DNA of 64,000 nt, taken from positions 1 to 64,000 of the forward strand of contig NZ_JALJRK010000028.1 of the NCBI RefSeq assembly GCF_024519725.1. The letters are read 5' to 3'. The notes below the pieces were generated by a model. That model did not search any database, had not been told where the DNA came from, and saw nothing but the letters and a program-made list of their open reading frames with translations. The position numbers and the translations under genes were made by a program. The stretch comes from Microvirga sp. Mcv34. Its GTDB lineage: Bacteria > Pseudomonadota > Alphaproteobacteria > Rhizobiales > Beijerinckiaceae. Within the stretch, counting starts at the first letter, position 1; every line of letters starts with the position of its first letter. Below, one piece after another: positions 26,895-36,100 of the stretch.

Positions 26895-27161
26895 TTAGTG
26901 AAGGCTGACCGTCGTCAGGTCGTGCGCCCACGCATTGGCGACAGCCGCGTCGTGGTTGTCGGTGAGCAGGATGGGCTCGCCGCTAGCGGACAGCAAAGCG
27001 AAAAGGCGCATGCCGGGCTGGAGCTTCGGCGCCTGCGGGAAGAGCCGCGCGACCTCGTCGGACTCGATCGGCTTCACGTAAGCCATCTGCCCCACGCCCA
27101 GGGTCGCCAGCTCGGCCACATCGAGGACCGGCTCGGAATGGTTCTTGATATCGAAGTTCAT
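26895..27161 (-). CDS. DUF1150 family protein
   Basis: An 88-residue protein of the DUF1150 family, found next to small heat-shock genes in alphaproteobacteria. Typical pieces are GQMAYVKPIESDEVA and LFALLSASGEPILLTDN. The ATG at 27161 is chosen since AAGGAG lies six bases upstream; an ATG at 27167 abuts that site too closely. It follows hsp20 by 25 bases, so the two probably share a transcript. Function unknown, presumably stress-linked. Confidence 0.88.
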   Translation of the reverse strand: MNFDIKNHSEPVLDVAELATLGVGQMAYVKPIESDEVARLFPQAPKLQPGMRLFALLSASGEPILLTDNHDAAVANAWAHDLTTVSLH

Positions 27162-27186
27162 GGACATCTCCTTGATGCGGATGCCG

Positions 27187-27621
27187 TCACACCTTGTCCG
27201 ACGCGATGATGTCGATCTTGCGGACGATCCGTTCCGGCTCGGGCCGGACGAGATCGATCGACAACAGACCGTTGGACAAGTCCGCGCCCATGACCTCCAT
27301 GCCATCGACAAGGAGGAAGGTACGCTGGAACTGACGGGCGGCGATGCCGCGATGAAGGAAGTGCCTTGTCTTGTCGTCCGACTGGCGCCCACGGATGACG
27401 AGCTGGTTCTCCTCCAGGGTCACTTCCAGCTGGTCCCGGGTAAATCCGGCGACGGCCAGGGTGATGCGGAGGCGCTCGGGAGCGTGTTCGGTGCGAGCCA
27501 GCCGCTCGATATTGTAGGGCGGATAGCCGTCTCCTGCCGCCTTTGCGACACGGTCGAGCGCCTGCTCGATCTCATCGAAGCCTAACAGGAACGGATGCCC
27601 AAAGGGCGACTGACGCGACAT
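27187..27621 (-). CDS. Small heat-shock protein, Hsp20 family
   Basis: ATP-independent holdase of the alpha-crystallin family, 144 residues. The N-terminal arm (FLLGFDEIEQALDRVAKAA) and YPPYNIERL are typical of rhizobial class A Hsp20 (IbpA-like). The crystallin domain spans about 40-130 with RGIAARQFQRTFLL and the structural GLLSIDL. No ribosome site is visible before the ATG; instead the leader can fold close to the start. A possible heat-shock sigma promoter lies about 90 bases upstream. Confidence 0.93.
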   Translation of the reverse strand: MSRQSPFGHPFLLGFDEIEQALDRVAKAAGDGYPPYNIERLARTEHAPERLRITLAVAGFTRDQLEVTLEENQLVIRGRQSDDKTRHFLHRGIAARQFQRTFLLVDGMEVMGADLSNGLLSIDLVRPEPERIVRKIDIIASDKV

Positions 27622-27709
27622 GTTCGAAGCCCAAGGTTGGAGGCACTTCGGTGGTTTTGAGCCCGCTCATGCGGCACTCAAGTGGCCCCAGAAGGAGCCG
27701 CTGTCGGCA

Positions 27710-27738
27710 ATATGGCGATGGCAGCCGGCCCTATCAAG
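27710..27738 (-). promoter_or_regulatory. Possible RpoH (heat-shock) promoter of hsp20
   Basis: On the minus strand CTTGATA (27732-27738) and GCCATAT (27710-27716) are separated by 15 bases, close to the enterobacterial sigma-32 pattern CTTGAAA-N11-16-CCCATnT. Transcription would begin near 27703 and give an ~80-base leader. The alphaproteobacterial consensus fits less well, so this is tentative. Confidence 0.4.
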
Positions 27739-27790
27739 GCCCTGGCTGCAAGGGCTGCCGGGGGCCGCAAGCGAGGGTTAACGGGACGGG

Positions 27791-29191
27791 TCAGACCCGC
27801 TCGCGCCACCAGGCGACCTGCTCGGCCACGCGCACGGGCGAGGTTCCGCCGAAGCTCGTGCGGGAGCGGACGGAGTTCTCTACGCCCAGAACGTCGTAGA
27901 TGCCCTGGTGGATCTTGGGTTCGACGGCCTGCATCGCCTCCAGGGGAAGCTCCTCCAGGGTGCAGCCGCGCTTCTCCGCCTCCGAGACGATGCGGCCGGT
28001 GATATGGTGTGCATCGCGGAACGGGATGTTGAGGCTGCGCACGAGCCAGTCGGCGAGGTCCGTCGCGGTGGAGAAGCCGGCGCCGGCGACCGCCGCCATG
28101 CGCTCCGGAACGGGTTCCAGGTCCTGGATCATGCCAGTCATGGCCGCGAGCACGATCTCGATGGTGTCGGCCGCGTCGAAGAGCGGCTCCTTGTCCTCCT
28201 GCGTGTCCTTCGCATAGGCGAGTGGCAGACCCTTCATGACGGTGAGCAGCGACACCAGCGAGCCGACGACGCGGCCGCTCTTACCGCGCACCAGCTCGGC
28301 GGCATCCGGATTGCGCTTCTGCGGCATCATGCTGGAGCCTGTGGTCCAGCGGTCCGGGAGCTTCACAAAGCCGAAGGGGGCCGACATCCAGATGATGATC
28401 TCTTCCGCGAGCCGCGACAGGTGCATGGCGCAGATCGAGGCCGCCGCCATGAACTCGAGGAGGCTGTCCCGGTCGGACACGGTGTCGAGCGAATTGCGGG
28501 TCGGCCCATCGAAGCCGAGCGCCCGGGCGGTCATGTGCCGGTCGATGGGGAAGGATGTTCCGGCGAGCGCACCGGCACCCAGGGGGCACTCGTTCAGGCG
28601 CTTGCGGGAATCGCGGAAGCGACTGCGGTCGCGGCCGAACATTTCCACATAGGCCATGAGGTGATGGCCGAAGGTCACCGGCTGGGCGCTCTGGAGATGG
28701 GTGAAGCCCGGCATCACGGTGGCTGCATGGGCCTCGGCCTTGTCGAGGAGCGCCCGGATCAGGATGGTGAGCTGCTCGTCCGTCCGGTCATGCGCCTCGC
28801 GTACCCAAAGGCGGGTGTCGGTGGCGACTTGGTCGTTGCGGCTGCGGGCTGTATGCAGGCGGGCCGCCGGATCGCCGACGATCTCGCGAAGCCTGCTTTC
28901 CACGTTCATGTGGATGTCTTCGAGCGCCGTCGAGAAGGTGAAGGAGCCGGATTCGATCTCGCCCAGGACCCGCTGCAGCCCCTGATGGATCGCGTCCCGA
29001 TCGCTCTCGGCGATGATCCCCTGTTTCGCCAGCATGGCACTGTGGGCGATGGAGCCCTGGATGTCCTGGGAAGCCAGTCGCTTGTCGAAGCCGATGGAGG
29101 CGTTGATCGCTTCCATGAGAGCGCTCGGCGAGGACGAGAACCGCCCGCCCCACATGGTATTGGCACCTGACTTTTTGGCTTCTTCAGACAC
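27791..29191 (-). CDS. argH: Argininosuccinate lyase
   Basis: Cleaves argininosuccinate to arginine and fumarate, the last step of arginine synthesis. At 466 residues it has the family length. The signature loop [12 protein letters not shown] near residue 285 contains the catalytic serine, and [12 protein letters not shown] is present. It starts with [20 protein letters not shown]. It is far from argD-argF, so the pathway is split on the chromosome. Downstream lies a 169-base gap before hsp20 with the candidate heat-shock promoter. Confidence 0.97.
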   Translation of the reverse strand: MSEEAKKSGANTMWGGRFSSSPSALMEAINASIGFDKRLASQDIQGSIAHSAMLAKQGIIAESDRDAIHQGLQRVLGEIESGSFTFSTALEDIHMNVESRLREIVGDPAARLHTARSRNDQVATDTRLWVREAHDRTDEQLTILIRALLDKAEAHAATVMPGFTHLQSAQPVTFGHHLMAYVEMFGRDRSRFRDSRKRLNECPLGAGALAGTSFPIDRHMTARALGFDGPTRNSLDTVSDRDSLLEFMAAASICAMHLSRLAEEIIIWMSAPFGFVKLPDRWTTGSSMMPQKRNPDAAELVRGKSGRVVGSLVSLLTVMKGLPLAYAKDTQEDKEPLFDAADTIEIVLAAMTGMIQDLEPVPERMAAVAGAGFSTATDLADWLVRSLNIPFRDAHHITGRIVSEAEKRGCTLEELPLEAMQAVEPKIHQGIYDVLGVENSVRSRTSFGGTSPVRVAEQVAWWRERV

Positions 29192-29385
29192 GGTCGTTCA
29201 TCCGATCAAGAGGGTCCGGGTGCCTTTGCCACAATTTGCCGTCTCAGGCCACCCTGCCCGGCCATTAAGCATCGTGCGCAATGTTTGCCAGTTTAAAACC
29301 AGTTGCTAGACTCGACAGCGCTTGTGTGATTTGCATTCATACTGGCGCAACAACAGGCGCTCTGAGCGCCGTAAGGGAATGGCCA

Positions 29386-30981
29386 ATGAAGCGACTTCCG
29401 AAATTCCTCCTATCCGCAGCCATGGTTGCCGCGATGGCGACCTCCTTCTCCGCCGTGCAGGCGGCGACTCCGCCGGACACGCTGGTCCAGGCCTGGCAGA
29501 GCGACGACATCATCTCCCTCGACCCCGCCGAGGTGTTCGAGTTCAGCTCGTCCGAGATCATCGGCAACACCTATGAGCGCCTGATCGCCTATGACATCAA
29601 GGACGTGTCCAAGATCTACGGGCAGGTCGCCGAGTCCTGGACGATCTCCCCGGACGGCAAGACCTTCACGTTCAAGATCAAGCCGAACCGCAAGTTCGCT
29701 TCCGGCAACCCGATCACCGCCGAGGATGTGGTCTACTCCCTCCAGCGCGCCGTGGCGCTCGACAAGTCCCCCGCCTTCATCCTGGGCCAGTTCGGCCTGA
29801 CGAAGGACGACATGAAGGACAAGATCAAGCAGACCGGCCCGCTTGAGATGACCTTCGAGGTCGACAAGCCTTACGCTCCGACCCTCGTGCTCTACTGCCT
29901 CGGCAACTCGGTGGCCTCCATCGTCGACAAGAAGCTGCTGACGCAGAACGAGAAGGACGGCGACTGGGGCTACAACTGGCTGAAGACCAAGTATGCCGGC
30001 TCGGGCCCCTACATCATGCGCGACTGGAAGGCCAACGAGGTTCTCGTTCTCGAGCGCAACCCGAACTACGAGCAGAAGACCCCGCTTGCCCGCGTGATCT
30101 TCCGCCACATCAAGGAGACCGCAAGCCAGCGCCTGCTCCTCGAGAAGGGCGACGTGGACGTGGCCCGTAACCTGAACCCCGAAGAGATCGCCGCGGTTGC
30201 CAAGAACCCGGATATCCAGATCCAGAGCGGTCCGAAGGGCACGGTCTATTATCTCGGCCTGAACCAGAAGAACCCGAACCTGGCCAAGCCGGAAGTCCGC
30301 CAGGCTCTGAAGTGGCTCGTCGACTATCAGGCGATCGCCGACACGATCATGAAGAGCAAGGGCGACGTTCATCAGAACTTCCTGCCCAAGGGCTTCCTCG
30401 GCGCCGAGACCAACAATCCCTACAAGCTCGACGTCGCCAAGGCGAAGGAGCTTCTCGCCAAGGCCGGCCTGAAGGACGGCTTCACCGTCACCATGGACAC
30501 CCGCTCCACGGCGGATATCACCGGCATCGCCCAGGCCATGCAGGCGACCTTCGCGCAGGCCGGCATCAAGCTGGAAATCCTGCCGATGGATTCCAAGCAG
30601 GCCCTGACCAAGTACCGCGCCCGCCAGCACGACATCTATATCGGCAACTGGGGCTCGGATTATCAGGACCCGAACTCCAACGCCGACACCTTCGCGTCCA
30701 ACGAGGACAACTCGGACAATGCGAAGGCGAAGCCGCTCGCATGGCGCAATGCCTGGGATCCGGGCCCGCTGACCGCCAAGACCCGCGCCGCCGTGATGGA
30801 GCGTGATGCCGAGAAGCGCGCGCAGATGTACAAGGAGCTGCAGAAGGCGGTTCTCGACGACGGCCCGTTCGTGATCTTCCTGCAGCAGACGGAAGTCGCG
30901 GCCGTGCGCAAGAACGTGCAGAACTTCATCCTCGGCCCGTCGTTCAGCGACAACGACGTGTCACAGACGAAGAAGAACTGA
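29386..30981 (+). CDS. Peptide-type ABC transporter substrate-binding protein
   Basis: Periplasmic family-5 binding protein (DppA/OppA type), 531 residues. The signal peptide ends near SAVQA before ATPPDTLVQAW. Typical pieces are SLDPAEVFEFSSSEIIGNTYE, GSGPYIMRDWKANE and the C-terminal domain with NWGSDYQDPNSNAD. AAGGGA lies before the chosen ATG, so frames beginning at 29281 are set aside. First gene of an operon with two permeases, two ATPases and a dipeptidase; short peptides are the likely ligand, though family members also bind glutathione, opines or metals. Confidence 0.92.
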   Translation: MKRLPKFLLSAAMVAAMATSFSAVQAATPPDTLVQAWQSDDIISLDPAEVFEFSSSEIIGNTYERLIAYDIKDVSKIYGQVAESWTISPDGKTFTFKIKPNRKFASGNPITAEDVVYSLQRAVALDKSPAFILGQFGLTKDDMKDKIKQTGPLEMTFEVDKPYAPTLVLYCLGNSVASIVDKKLLTQNEKDGDWGYNWLKTKYAGSGPYIMRDWKANEVLVLERNPNYEQKTPLARVIFRHIKETASQRLLLEKGDVDVARNLNPEEIAAVAKNPDIQIQSGPKGTVYYLGLNQKNPNLAKPEVRQALKWLVDYQAIADTIMKSKGDVHQNFLPKGFLGAETNNPYKLDVAKAKELLAKAGLKDGFTVTMDTRSTADITGIAQAMQATFAQAGIKLEILPMDSKQALTKYRARQHDIYIGNWGSDYQDPNSNADTFASNEDNSDNAKAKPLAWRNAWDPGPLTAKTRAAVMERDAEKRAQMYKELQKAVLDDGPFVIFLQQTEVAAVRKNVQNFILGPSFSDNDVSQTKKN

Positions 30982-30988
30982 CGCTTCG

Positions 30989-32047
30989 ATGGTTTCAGCA
31001 GTCATGAGCCGGGGCGGAGGGCACGTCGGTGCCCTCCGCTCCTTCCTTAAGAAAGTCGCCCAGTTCGTCATCGTCCTGGCGACGACTCTCCTCGGCCTCG
31101 TCGCCGTCACCTTCTTCATCGGCCGGGTCGTTCCCATCGACCCCGTCATCGCCATCGTGGGCGACCGGGCACCGGCTCACGTCTACGAACGCGTCCGCCA
31201 GGAACTCGGCCTCGACCGGCCCCTGATCGAGCAGTTCGTCATCTATGTGAAGAAGGCCGCCACTGGCGATTTCGGCAATTCCGTTCTCACCACGAACCCG
31301 GTGATGACCGATATCATCAACGTGTTCCCGGCGACGCTGGAACTCGCGACGCTCGGCACGATCATCGGCGTCATCGTGGGGATCCCGCTCGGCGTTCTGG
31401 CGGCGGTCAAACGGGGCAGCCTCCTCGACCAGTTCGTGCGCGTCCTCGGCCTCGTCGGCTATTCGGTGCCGATCTTCTGGCTCGGCCTGATGGGACTGCT
31501 GCTGTTCTACGCGAAACTCGGCTGGGTCGCGGGCCCGGGCCGCATCGACGTGACCTATTCCTATCTTTATACCCCCGTCACCGGAATCGTGCTTCTCGAC
31601 ACGGCCATGCAGGGCCAGTGGGATGCGTTCTGGGACGCCGTCTCGCACGTGCTTCTGCCGGCCTGCCTGCTCGGCTATTTCTCGCTCGCCTATATCAGCC
31701 GCATGACGCGTTCCTTCATGCTCAACGAGCTGGCGCAGGAGTACGTGATCGCCGCGCGCGTGAAGGGCCTGTCCGAGCTACGCGTGATCTGGCGCCATGC
31801 GCTGCGCAACGCGGCCGTTCCCCTCATCACGGTGATCGCCCTGTCCTATGCCAACCTGCTCGAAGGGTCCGTGCTCACCGAGACGGTCTTCGCGTGGCCG
31901 GGGCTCGGCCAGTACATCACCAATTCCCTGCAGAACGCGGACATGAACGCGGTGCTCGGCGGAACCCTCGTGATCGGGACCGTTTTCGTGCTGCTCAACC
32001 TCGTGTCCGATCTGCTCTACCGCCTGCTCGATCCGAGGACCCGCTGA
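30989..32047 (+). CDS. Peptide ABC transporter permease (DppB type)
   Basis: Inner-membrane permease, 352 residues, with about six membrane segments; the first is FVIVLATTLLGLVAVTFFIG. The EAA docking loop is seen as EYVIAARVKGLSELRVIWRHALRNA, and the GLDRPLIEQF motif is typical of DppB. It begins seven bases after the binding protein gene; an alternative ATG lies at 31004. Its stop overlaps the next start as TGATG. Confidence 0.94.
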   Translation: MVSAVMSRGGGHVGALRSFLKKVAQFVIVLATTLLGLVAVTFFIGRVVPIDPVIAIVGDRAPAHVYERVRQELGLDRPLIEQFVIYVKKAATGDFGNSVLTTNPVMTDIINVFPATLELATLGTIIGVIVGIPLGVLAAVKRGSLLDQFVRVLGLVGYSVPIFWLGLMGLLLFYAKLGWVAGPGRIDVTYSYLYTPVTGIVLLDTAMQGQWDAFWDAVSHVLLPACLLGYFSLAYISRMTRSFMLNELAQEYVIAARVKGLSELRVIWRHALRNAAVPLITVIALSYANLLEGSVLTETVFAWPGLGQYITNSLQNADMNAVLGGTLVIGTVFVLLNLVSDLLYRLLDPRTR

Positions 32048-32982
32048 TGGCCGGCTCTCCCGCTCTCTCCCCCTCGTCGACCGGCTGGCGGGCCTGGCTG
32101 CTCTCCCCGGAGCCGCATTCCCGCTGGCAGGCCCGCCTCGGCCGCTTCTATCTCGGCTGGCGCGCCTTCTCCCGCAACCCGCTCGCTGTGATCGGCCTCG
32201 GCATCGTCCTGCTGTTGATCCTGGTCGCGCTCTTCGCCGACGTCATCGCCCCCTATTCGCCGGTGGCCGGCGGGGACCTCCGCACGCAGCGCCTGCTGCC
32301 GCCGAGCGAGACCTTCTGGCTCGGTACGGACGACCAGGCGCGCGACATCTTCTCGCGCATCGTCTACGGCTCCCGCATCACGCTTTTCGTCGTGGTGCTG
32401 GTGGCCCTGATCGCCACGCCCATCGGTCTCCTGGTCGGTACCGTCGCGGGCTATCTCGGAGGCTGGGTCGACACGGTGCTGATGCGCATCACCGACATCT
32501 TCCTCGCCTTCCCGCGCCTCGTCCTGGCACTCGCCTTCGTGGCGGCGCTCGGCCCCGGCATCGAGAACGCCATCATCGCCATCGCCATCACCTCGTGGCC
32601 GCCTTACGCCCGCATCGCCCGAGCCGAGACCCTGATGGTCCGCAACAGCGATTTCATCGCCTCCGTGAAGCTGCAGGGCGCCTCCACGCCGCGCATCATT
32701 CTCGGCCATGTGGTGCCGCTCTGCGTCTCCTCGCTCATCGTGCGCGTGACGCTCGACATGGCAGGCATCATCCTGACCGCCGCGGGCCTCGGCTTCCTCG
32801 GCCTCGGCGCGCAGCCGCCGATGCCGGAATGGGGCGCGATGGTCGCCACGGGCCGCAACTATCTCATCGACCAATGGTGGGTCGCCGCCATGCCGGGCAT
32901 CGCCATCTTCGTGGTGAGTCTCGGCTTCAACCTCTTGGGTGACGGCCTGCGTGACGTTCTCGATCCGAAGGCAGCCAAATGA
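32047..32982 (+). CDS. Peptide ABC transporter permease (DppC type)
   Basis: Second permease, 311 residues, with an OppC-like N-terminal helix (RAFSRNPLAVIGLGIVLLLI) and the motif LGTDDQARDIFSRIVYGSR. The docking loop is SVKLQGASTPRIILGHVVPL. Its ATG overlaps the stop of the upstream permease and its stop overlaps the next ATG, so the three are translationally coupled. Confidence 0.95.
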   Translation: MAGSPALSPSSTGWRAWLLSPEPHSRWQARLGRFYLGWRAFSRNPLAVIGLGIVLLLILVALFADVIAPYSPVAGGDLRTQRLLPPSETFWLGTDDQARDIFSRIVYGSRITLFVVVLVALIATPIGLLVGTVAGYLGGWVDTVLMRITDIFLAFPRLVLALAFVAALGPGIENAIIAIAITSWPPYARIARAETLMVRNSDFIASVKLQGASTPRIILGHVVPLCVSSLIVRVTLDMAGIILTAAGLGFLGLGAQPPMPEWGAMVATGRNYLIDQWWVAAMPGIAIFVVSLGFNLLGDGLRDVLDPKAAK

Positions 32983-33815
32983 CCAAGCCGCTTCTCGACG
33001 TCGAAGACCTGCGCGTCCGCTTTCATCTGCGCACCGGCACCGTGGAAGCGGTGCGCGGCGTCACTTTACAGCTCGGCCGCGAGCGCCTCGGGATCGTGGG
33101 CGAGTCCGGCTCCGGCAAGTCGCAGACGGGGCGCGCCATCCTTGGGCTCACCCCGCCCCCGGGCGAGGTCACGGCCAAGCGCCTCGCCTTCGACGGCATC
33201 GACCTGCTCACCGCCTCGAAGCGGACGCTGCGCACCCTGCGTGGCGGACGCATCAGCATGGTGATGCAGGACCCGAAATACTCGCTGAACCCGGTCATGA
33301 CCATCGGCGAGCAGATCATCGAAGCCTATCAGGCCCACGCCAAGGCCGGCCGCGGGGAAGCCCGCGACAAGGCGCTCGCCATGCTGGAAGCGGTGAAGAT
33401 GCGCGATCCGGCCCGGGTGTTCTCGCTCTACCCGCACGAGGTATCGGGCGGCATGGGGCAGCGCGCCATGATCGCCATGATGCTCGTGACCGATCCCGAC
33501 CTGCTCATCGCCGACGAGCCGACCTCGGCCCTCGACGTGACCGTGTCGATGGAGGTCCTGCGCATCCTCGACGAACTCGTCACCGAACGCGGCATGGGGC
33601 TCATCTTCATCTCGCACGACCTCAAGCTCGTCTCCTCCTTCTGCGACCGGGTGCTGGTGATGTATGCCGGCCGGGTGGTCGAGGAGCTGGAGGCGAAGAA
33701 CCTGCGCGAGGCGAAGCATCCCTATACGCAGGGGCTCATGCGCTGCCTGCCGACCCTCGCGGACGACGTCCGCCCGCTTCCCACCCTGAACCGCGACCCC
33801 GCTTGGGCACTGTGA
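32979..33815 (+). CDS. Peptide ABC transporter ATPase (DppD type)
   Basis: ATPase of 278 residues. Walker A is GESGSGKSQTG, the signature is EVSGGMGQRAMIAMM, and Walker B is [14 protein letters not shown]. The C-terminal oligopeptide-transport extension is short. A 14-base sequence containing its stop codon is repeated in tandem just after it (33802-33829). Confidence 0.95.
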   Translation: MTKPLLDVEDLRVRFHLRTGTVEAVRGVTLQLGRERLGIVGESGSGKSQTGRAILGLTPPPGEVTAKRLAFDGIDLLTASKRTLRTLRGGRISMVMQDPKYSLNPVMTIGEQIIEAYQAHAKAGRGEARDKALAMLEAVKMRDPARVFSLYPHEVSGGMGQRAMIAMMLVTDPDLLIADEPTSALDVTVSMEVLRILDELVTERGMGLIFISHDLKLVSSFCDRVLVMYAGRVVEELEAKNLREAKHPYTQGLMRCLPTLADDVRPLPTLNRDPAWAL

Positions 33816-33844
33816 CTTGGGCGCTGTGACAGGTGAAAGATCCG

Positions 33845-34624
33845 ATGCTCGATATTCAGAAACTACAAGTCGTCTTCGGCACCGGCCGCCTCAGGGTCGA
33901 TGCGGTCAAGGACGTGAGCTTCCATGTGGAGCCCGGCGAGGCCTACGGGCTCGTCGGTGAATCCGGCTCCGGCAAGTCGACGGTGCTGAGAGCCATCTGC
34001 GGCCTGGCGCCGATCACGAGCGGGCGCGTCCTCGTCGACGGAGCGGAGGTCACCACGCCGCGCTCAAAGGCGTTCTACCGGACGGTGCAGATGGTCTTCC
34101 AGGACCCCTACGCCTCGCTCCATCCGCGCCACACGGTCGACCGCACACTCTCTGAGCCGCTCGCCATTCATGGCGAGAAGGACACGGAGACACGCATCCT
34201 CCAGGCTCTGCGCGAGGTGGGCCTCGGCCCCTCCTTCCGCTTCCGCTACCCGCACCAGCTCTCGGGCGGCCAGCGCCAGCGTATCGCCATCGCCCGCGCG
34301 CTGATCCTGCGCCCGAAGGTCCTGCTCCTCGACGAGCCGACCTCGGCGCTCGACGCGTCCGTCCAGGCTGAAATCCTCAACCTGCTCGACGACCTGCGCC
34401 GTAAGATGGGGCTGACCTATATCCTGGTGAGCCATGACCTCGCCGTCGTGGCGCATCTGTGCGAGCGTCTCCTGGTCATGCGCCACGGCGAGGCCGTCGA
34501 GGAAACCACCTCCGCGGCTCTGCGCTCGGGCGCGGCCTCGAACGAGTATACCCAGTCCCTGATCCAGGCGAGCCAGGGCTTTACCCGAAACGCGAAACCG
34601 CCGCTCCAGTCTCTGGCTGGGTGA
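33845..34624 (+). CDS. Peptide ABC transporter ATPase (DppF type)
   Basis: Second ATPase, 259 residues, paired with the DppD-like protein. Walker A is GESGSGKSTVLRAI, the signature is LSGGQRQRIAIARAL, and Walker B is [14 protein letters not shown]. The ATG at 33845 is favoured because AGGTGA lies eight bases before it; a GTG at 33833 would use that same sequence as coding. The dipeptidase follows after 37 bases. Confidence 0.94.
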   Translation: MLDIQKLQVVFGTGRLRVDAVKDVSFHVEPGEAYGLVGESGSGKSTVLRAICGLAPITSGRVLVDGAEVTTPRSKAFYRTVQMVFQDPYASLHPRHTVDRTLSEPLAIHGEKDTETRILQALREVGLGPSFRFRYPHQLSGGQRQRIAIARALILRPKVLLLDEPTSALDASVQAEILNLLDDLRRKMGLTYILVSHDLAVVAHLCERLLVMRHGEAVEETTSAALRSGAASNEYTQSLIQASQGFTRNAKPPLQSLAG

Positions 34625-34661
34625 AACCGTTTCTTTCAATCCAACTGTTTGGCACGACACC

Positions 34662-35735
34662 ATGTCCAGCTCCTCCCCGATGCCCGTCTTCGATGGCCAT
34701 AACGACGTCCTCCTCCGCCTGATGCGCGGCAAGCTCCAGCCGGAGAAGGCTTTTCTGGAGGGCGACAATATCGGGCATCTCGATTGGCCCCGCATGAAGC
34801 AGGGCGGCCTCCTGGGCGGGTTCTTCGCCGTCTACGTGCCGTCGGAGAGCGACAGCACCGGCGTCGATGTGGACGCGCTCATGACGCAGTCGCGCTACGA
34901 CGTGCCCCTGCCGTCGCAACTGGCGCTCGCGCCGAGCCAGCAGGTCACCGTGCACATGGCCTCGATCCTCATCCGCATCGAGCGCGCCTCGAAGGGCGAG
35001 GTGAAGATCTGCCGCACGGCCGCCGACATCCGCGAGTGCCTCGACAATGGCCGGCTCGCGGCCATCCTCCACATCGAGGGCGCGGAGGGCATCGACCCCG
35101 ACCTGCACATGCTGGACGTGCTCTATGAGAGCGGGTTGCGCTCCATCGGCCCGGTCTGGAGCCGCCCCAACATCTTCGGTCACGGCGTGCCGTTCCGCTA
35201 CCCCTCGACGCCGGATACCGGCCCCGGCCTGACGGATCGCGGCCTCGAGCTGGTGCGCGCCTGCAACCGCCTGAAGATCATGATCGACCTCTCGCACCTC
35301 AACGAGAAGGGGTTCTGGGACGTGGCGCGCCTTTCAGATGCGCCGCTCGTCGCCACCCACTCCAATGCGTGGGAGATCTGCCAGCACTCGCGCAACCTGA
35401 CCGACAAGCAGCTCGCCGCCATCCGCGAGAGCCGCGGCATGGTCGGCGTGAACTTCGCCACCTCGTTCATCCGCCCCGACGGCCAGCGCAACGATGACAC
35501 GCCGCTGGAGGAGATGATCCGCCACATGGATCACCTGATCGAGCATGTGGGCGTCGACGGCGTCGGCCTCGGGTCCGATTTCGACGGCGCCACCATTCCG
35601 GCCGCAATCGGCGACGCGCGCGGCCTGCCCCGCCTCGTCGACGCCATGCGCCGCCACGGCTACGACGAAGCGACCCTGCGCAAGCTCTGCCACGAGAACT
35701 GGGTGAACGTCCTGGAGCGCACCTGGGGGCGGTGA
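34662..35735 (+). CDS. Membrane-dipeptidase-type (M19) metallodipeptidase
   Basis: Zinc dipeptidase of peptidase family M19 (renal dipeptidase class), 357 residues. Zinc ligands are expected at His13 and Asp15 (FDGHND), the bridging Glu in HIEGAEG, and the histidines in IDLSHLNEKGF and ATHSNAWEIC; the late Asp is in GLGSDFDGA. No signal peptide is visible, so it is probably cytosolic and hydrolyses dipeptides brought in by the upstream importer. Family members also accept D-residues and some beta-lactams. Confidence 0.94.
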   Translation: MSSSSPMPVFDGHNDVLLRLMRGKLQPEKAFLEGDNIGHLDWPRMKQGGLLGGFFAVYVPSESDSTGVDVDALMTQSRYDVPLPSQLALAPSQQVTVHMASILIRIERASKGEVKICRTAADIRECLDNGRLAAILHIEGAEGIDPDLHMLDVLYESGLRSIGPVWSRPNIFGHGVPFRYPSTPDTGPGLTDRGLELVRACNRLKIMIDLSHLNEKGFWDVARLSDAPLVATHSNAWEICQHSRNLTDKQLAAIRESRGMVGVNFATSFIRPDGQRNDDTPLEEMIRHMDHLIEHVGVDGVGLGSDFDGATIPAAIGDARGLPRLVDAMRRHGYDEATLRKLCHENWVNVLERTWGR

Positions 35736-35747
35736 GGCTGTTGTCGC

Positions 35748-36068
35748 ATGAGTAACGTTACTCCTCTCCTGAGCCACCACTCCCTGGTCGGGCGGTGGCG
35801 CTCGGAAGAAGATGATGGACGCTCAGAATACATTATCTCCGCAGCCCCTGGCGGGATCAGCGTAAGAGGCTGCGACTTCGTTGACGGCGAAGAATATATT
35901 ATCTCCGACGTCCGTTGGACGGAGAACAGCGTCGAGTTCAAAACTCATATGCCCTCGACAGGACGGAAAGGGCACATCGTTCTGATATTCGTCCAATCGC
36001 TTCAAACCGTCACGATGACTTACACGTTCACGGATACGTGCGTCGCACACAAGGTTGATGAACGCTGA
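35748..36068 (+). CDS. Hypothetical protein, 106 residues
   Basis: No family is recognised. The product opens MSNVTPLLSHHSLVGRWRSE and alternates short polar and hydrophobic strands (SEYIISAAPGGISVRG, HIVLIFVQSLQTVTMTYTF), suggesting a small beta-rich domain of the lipocalin-like kind, which is inference. It lies 12 bases after the dipeptidase gene and may be the last gene of the importer operon. Its base composition is lower in GC than the operon before it. Confidence 0.65.
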   Translation: MSNVTPLLSHHSLVGRWRSEEDDGRSEYIISAAPGGISVRGCDFVDGEEYIISDVRWTENSVEFKTHMPSTGRKGHIVLIFVQSLQTVTMTYTFTDTCVAHKVDER

Positions 36069-36100
36069 CCACCTGCCTCTAGGGGCGTCTACGTTCTCAC

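Noticed and set aside
26456-26908. 150-codon frame in the AraC-DUF1150 gap
   Set aside because: No ribosome site, and it reads through a hairpin and into DUF1150; the residues look random.
27622-27703. ROSE-type RNA thermometer for hsp20
   Set aside because: The conserved elements near the ribosome site are missing; only generic hairpins are seen, reported as a finding instead.
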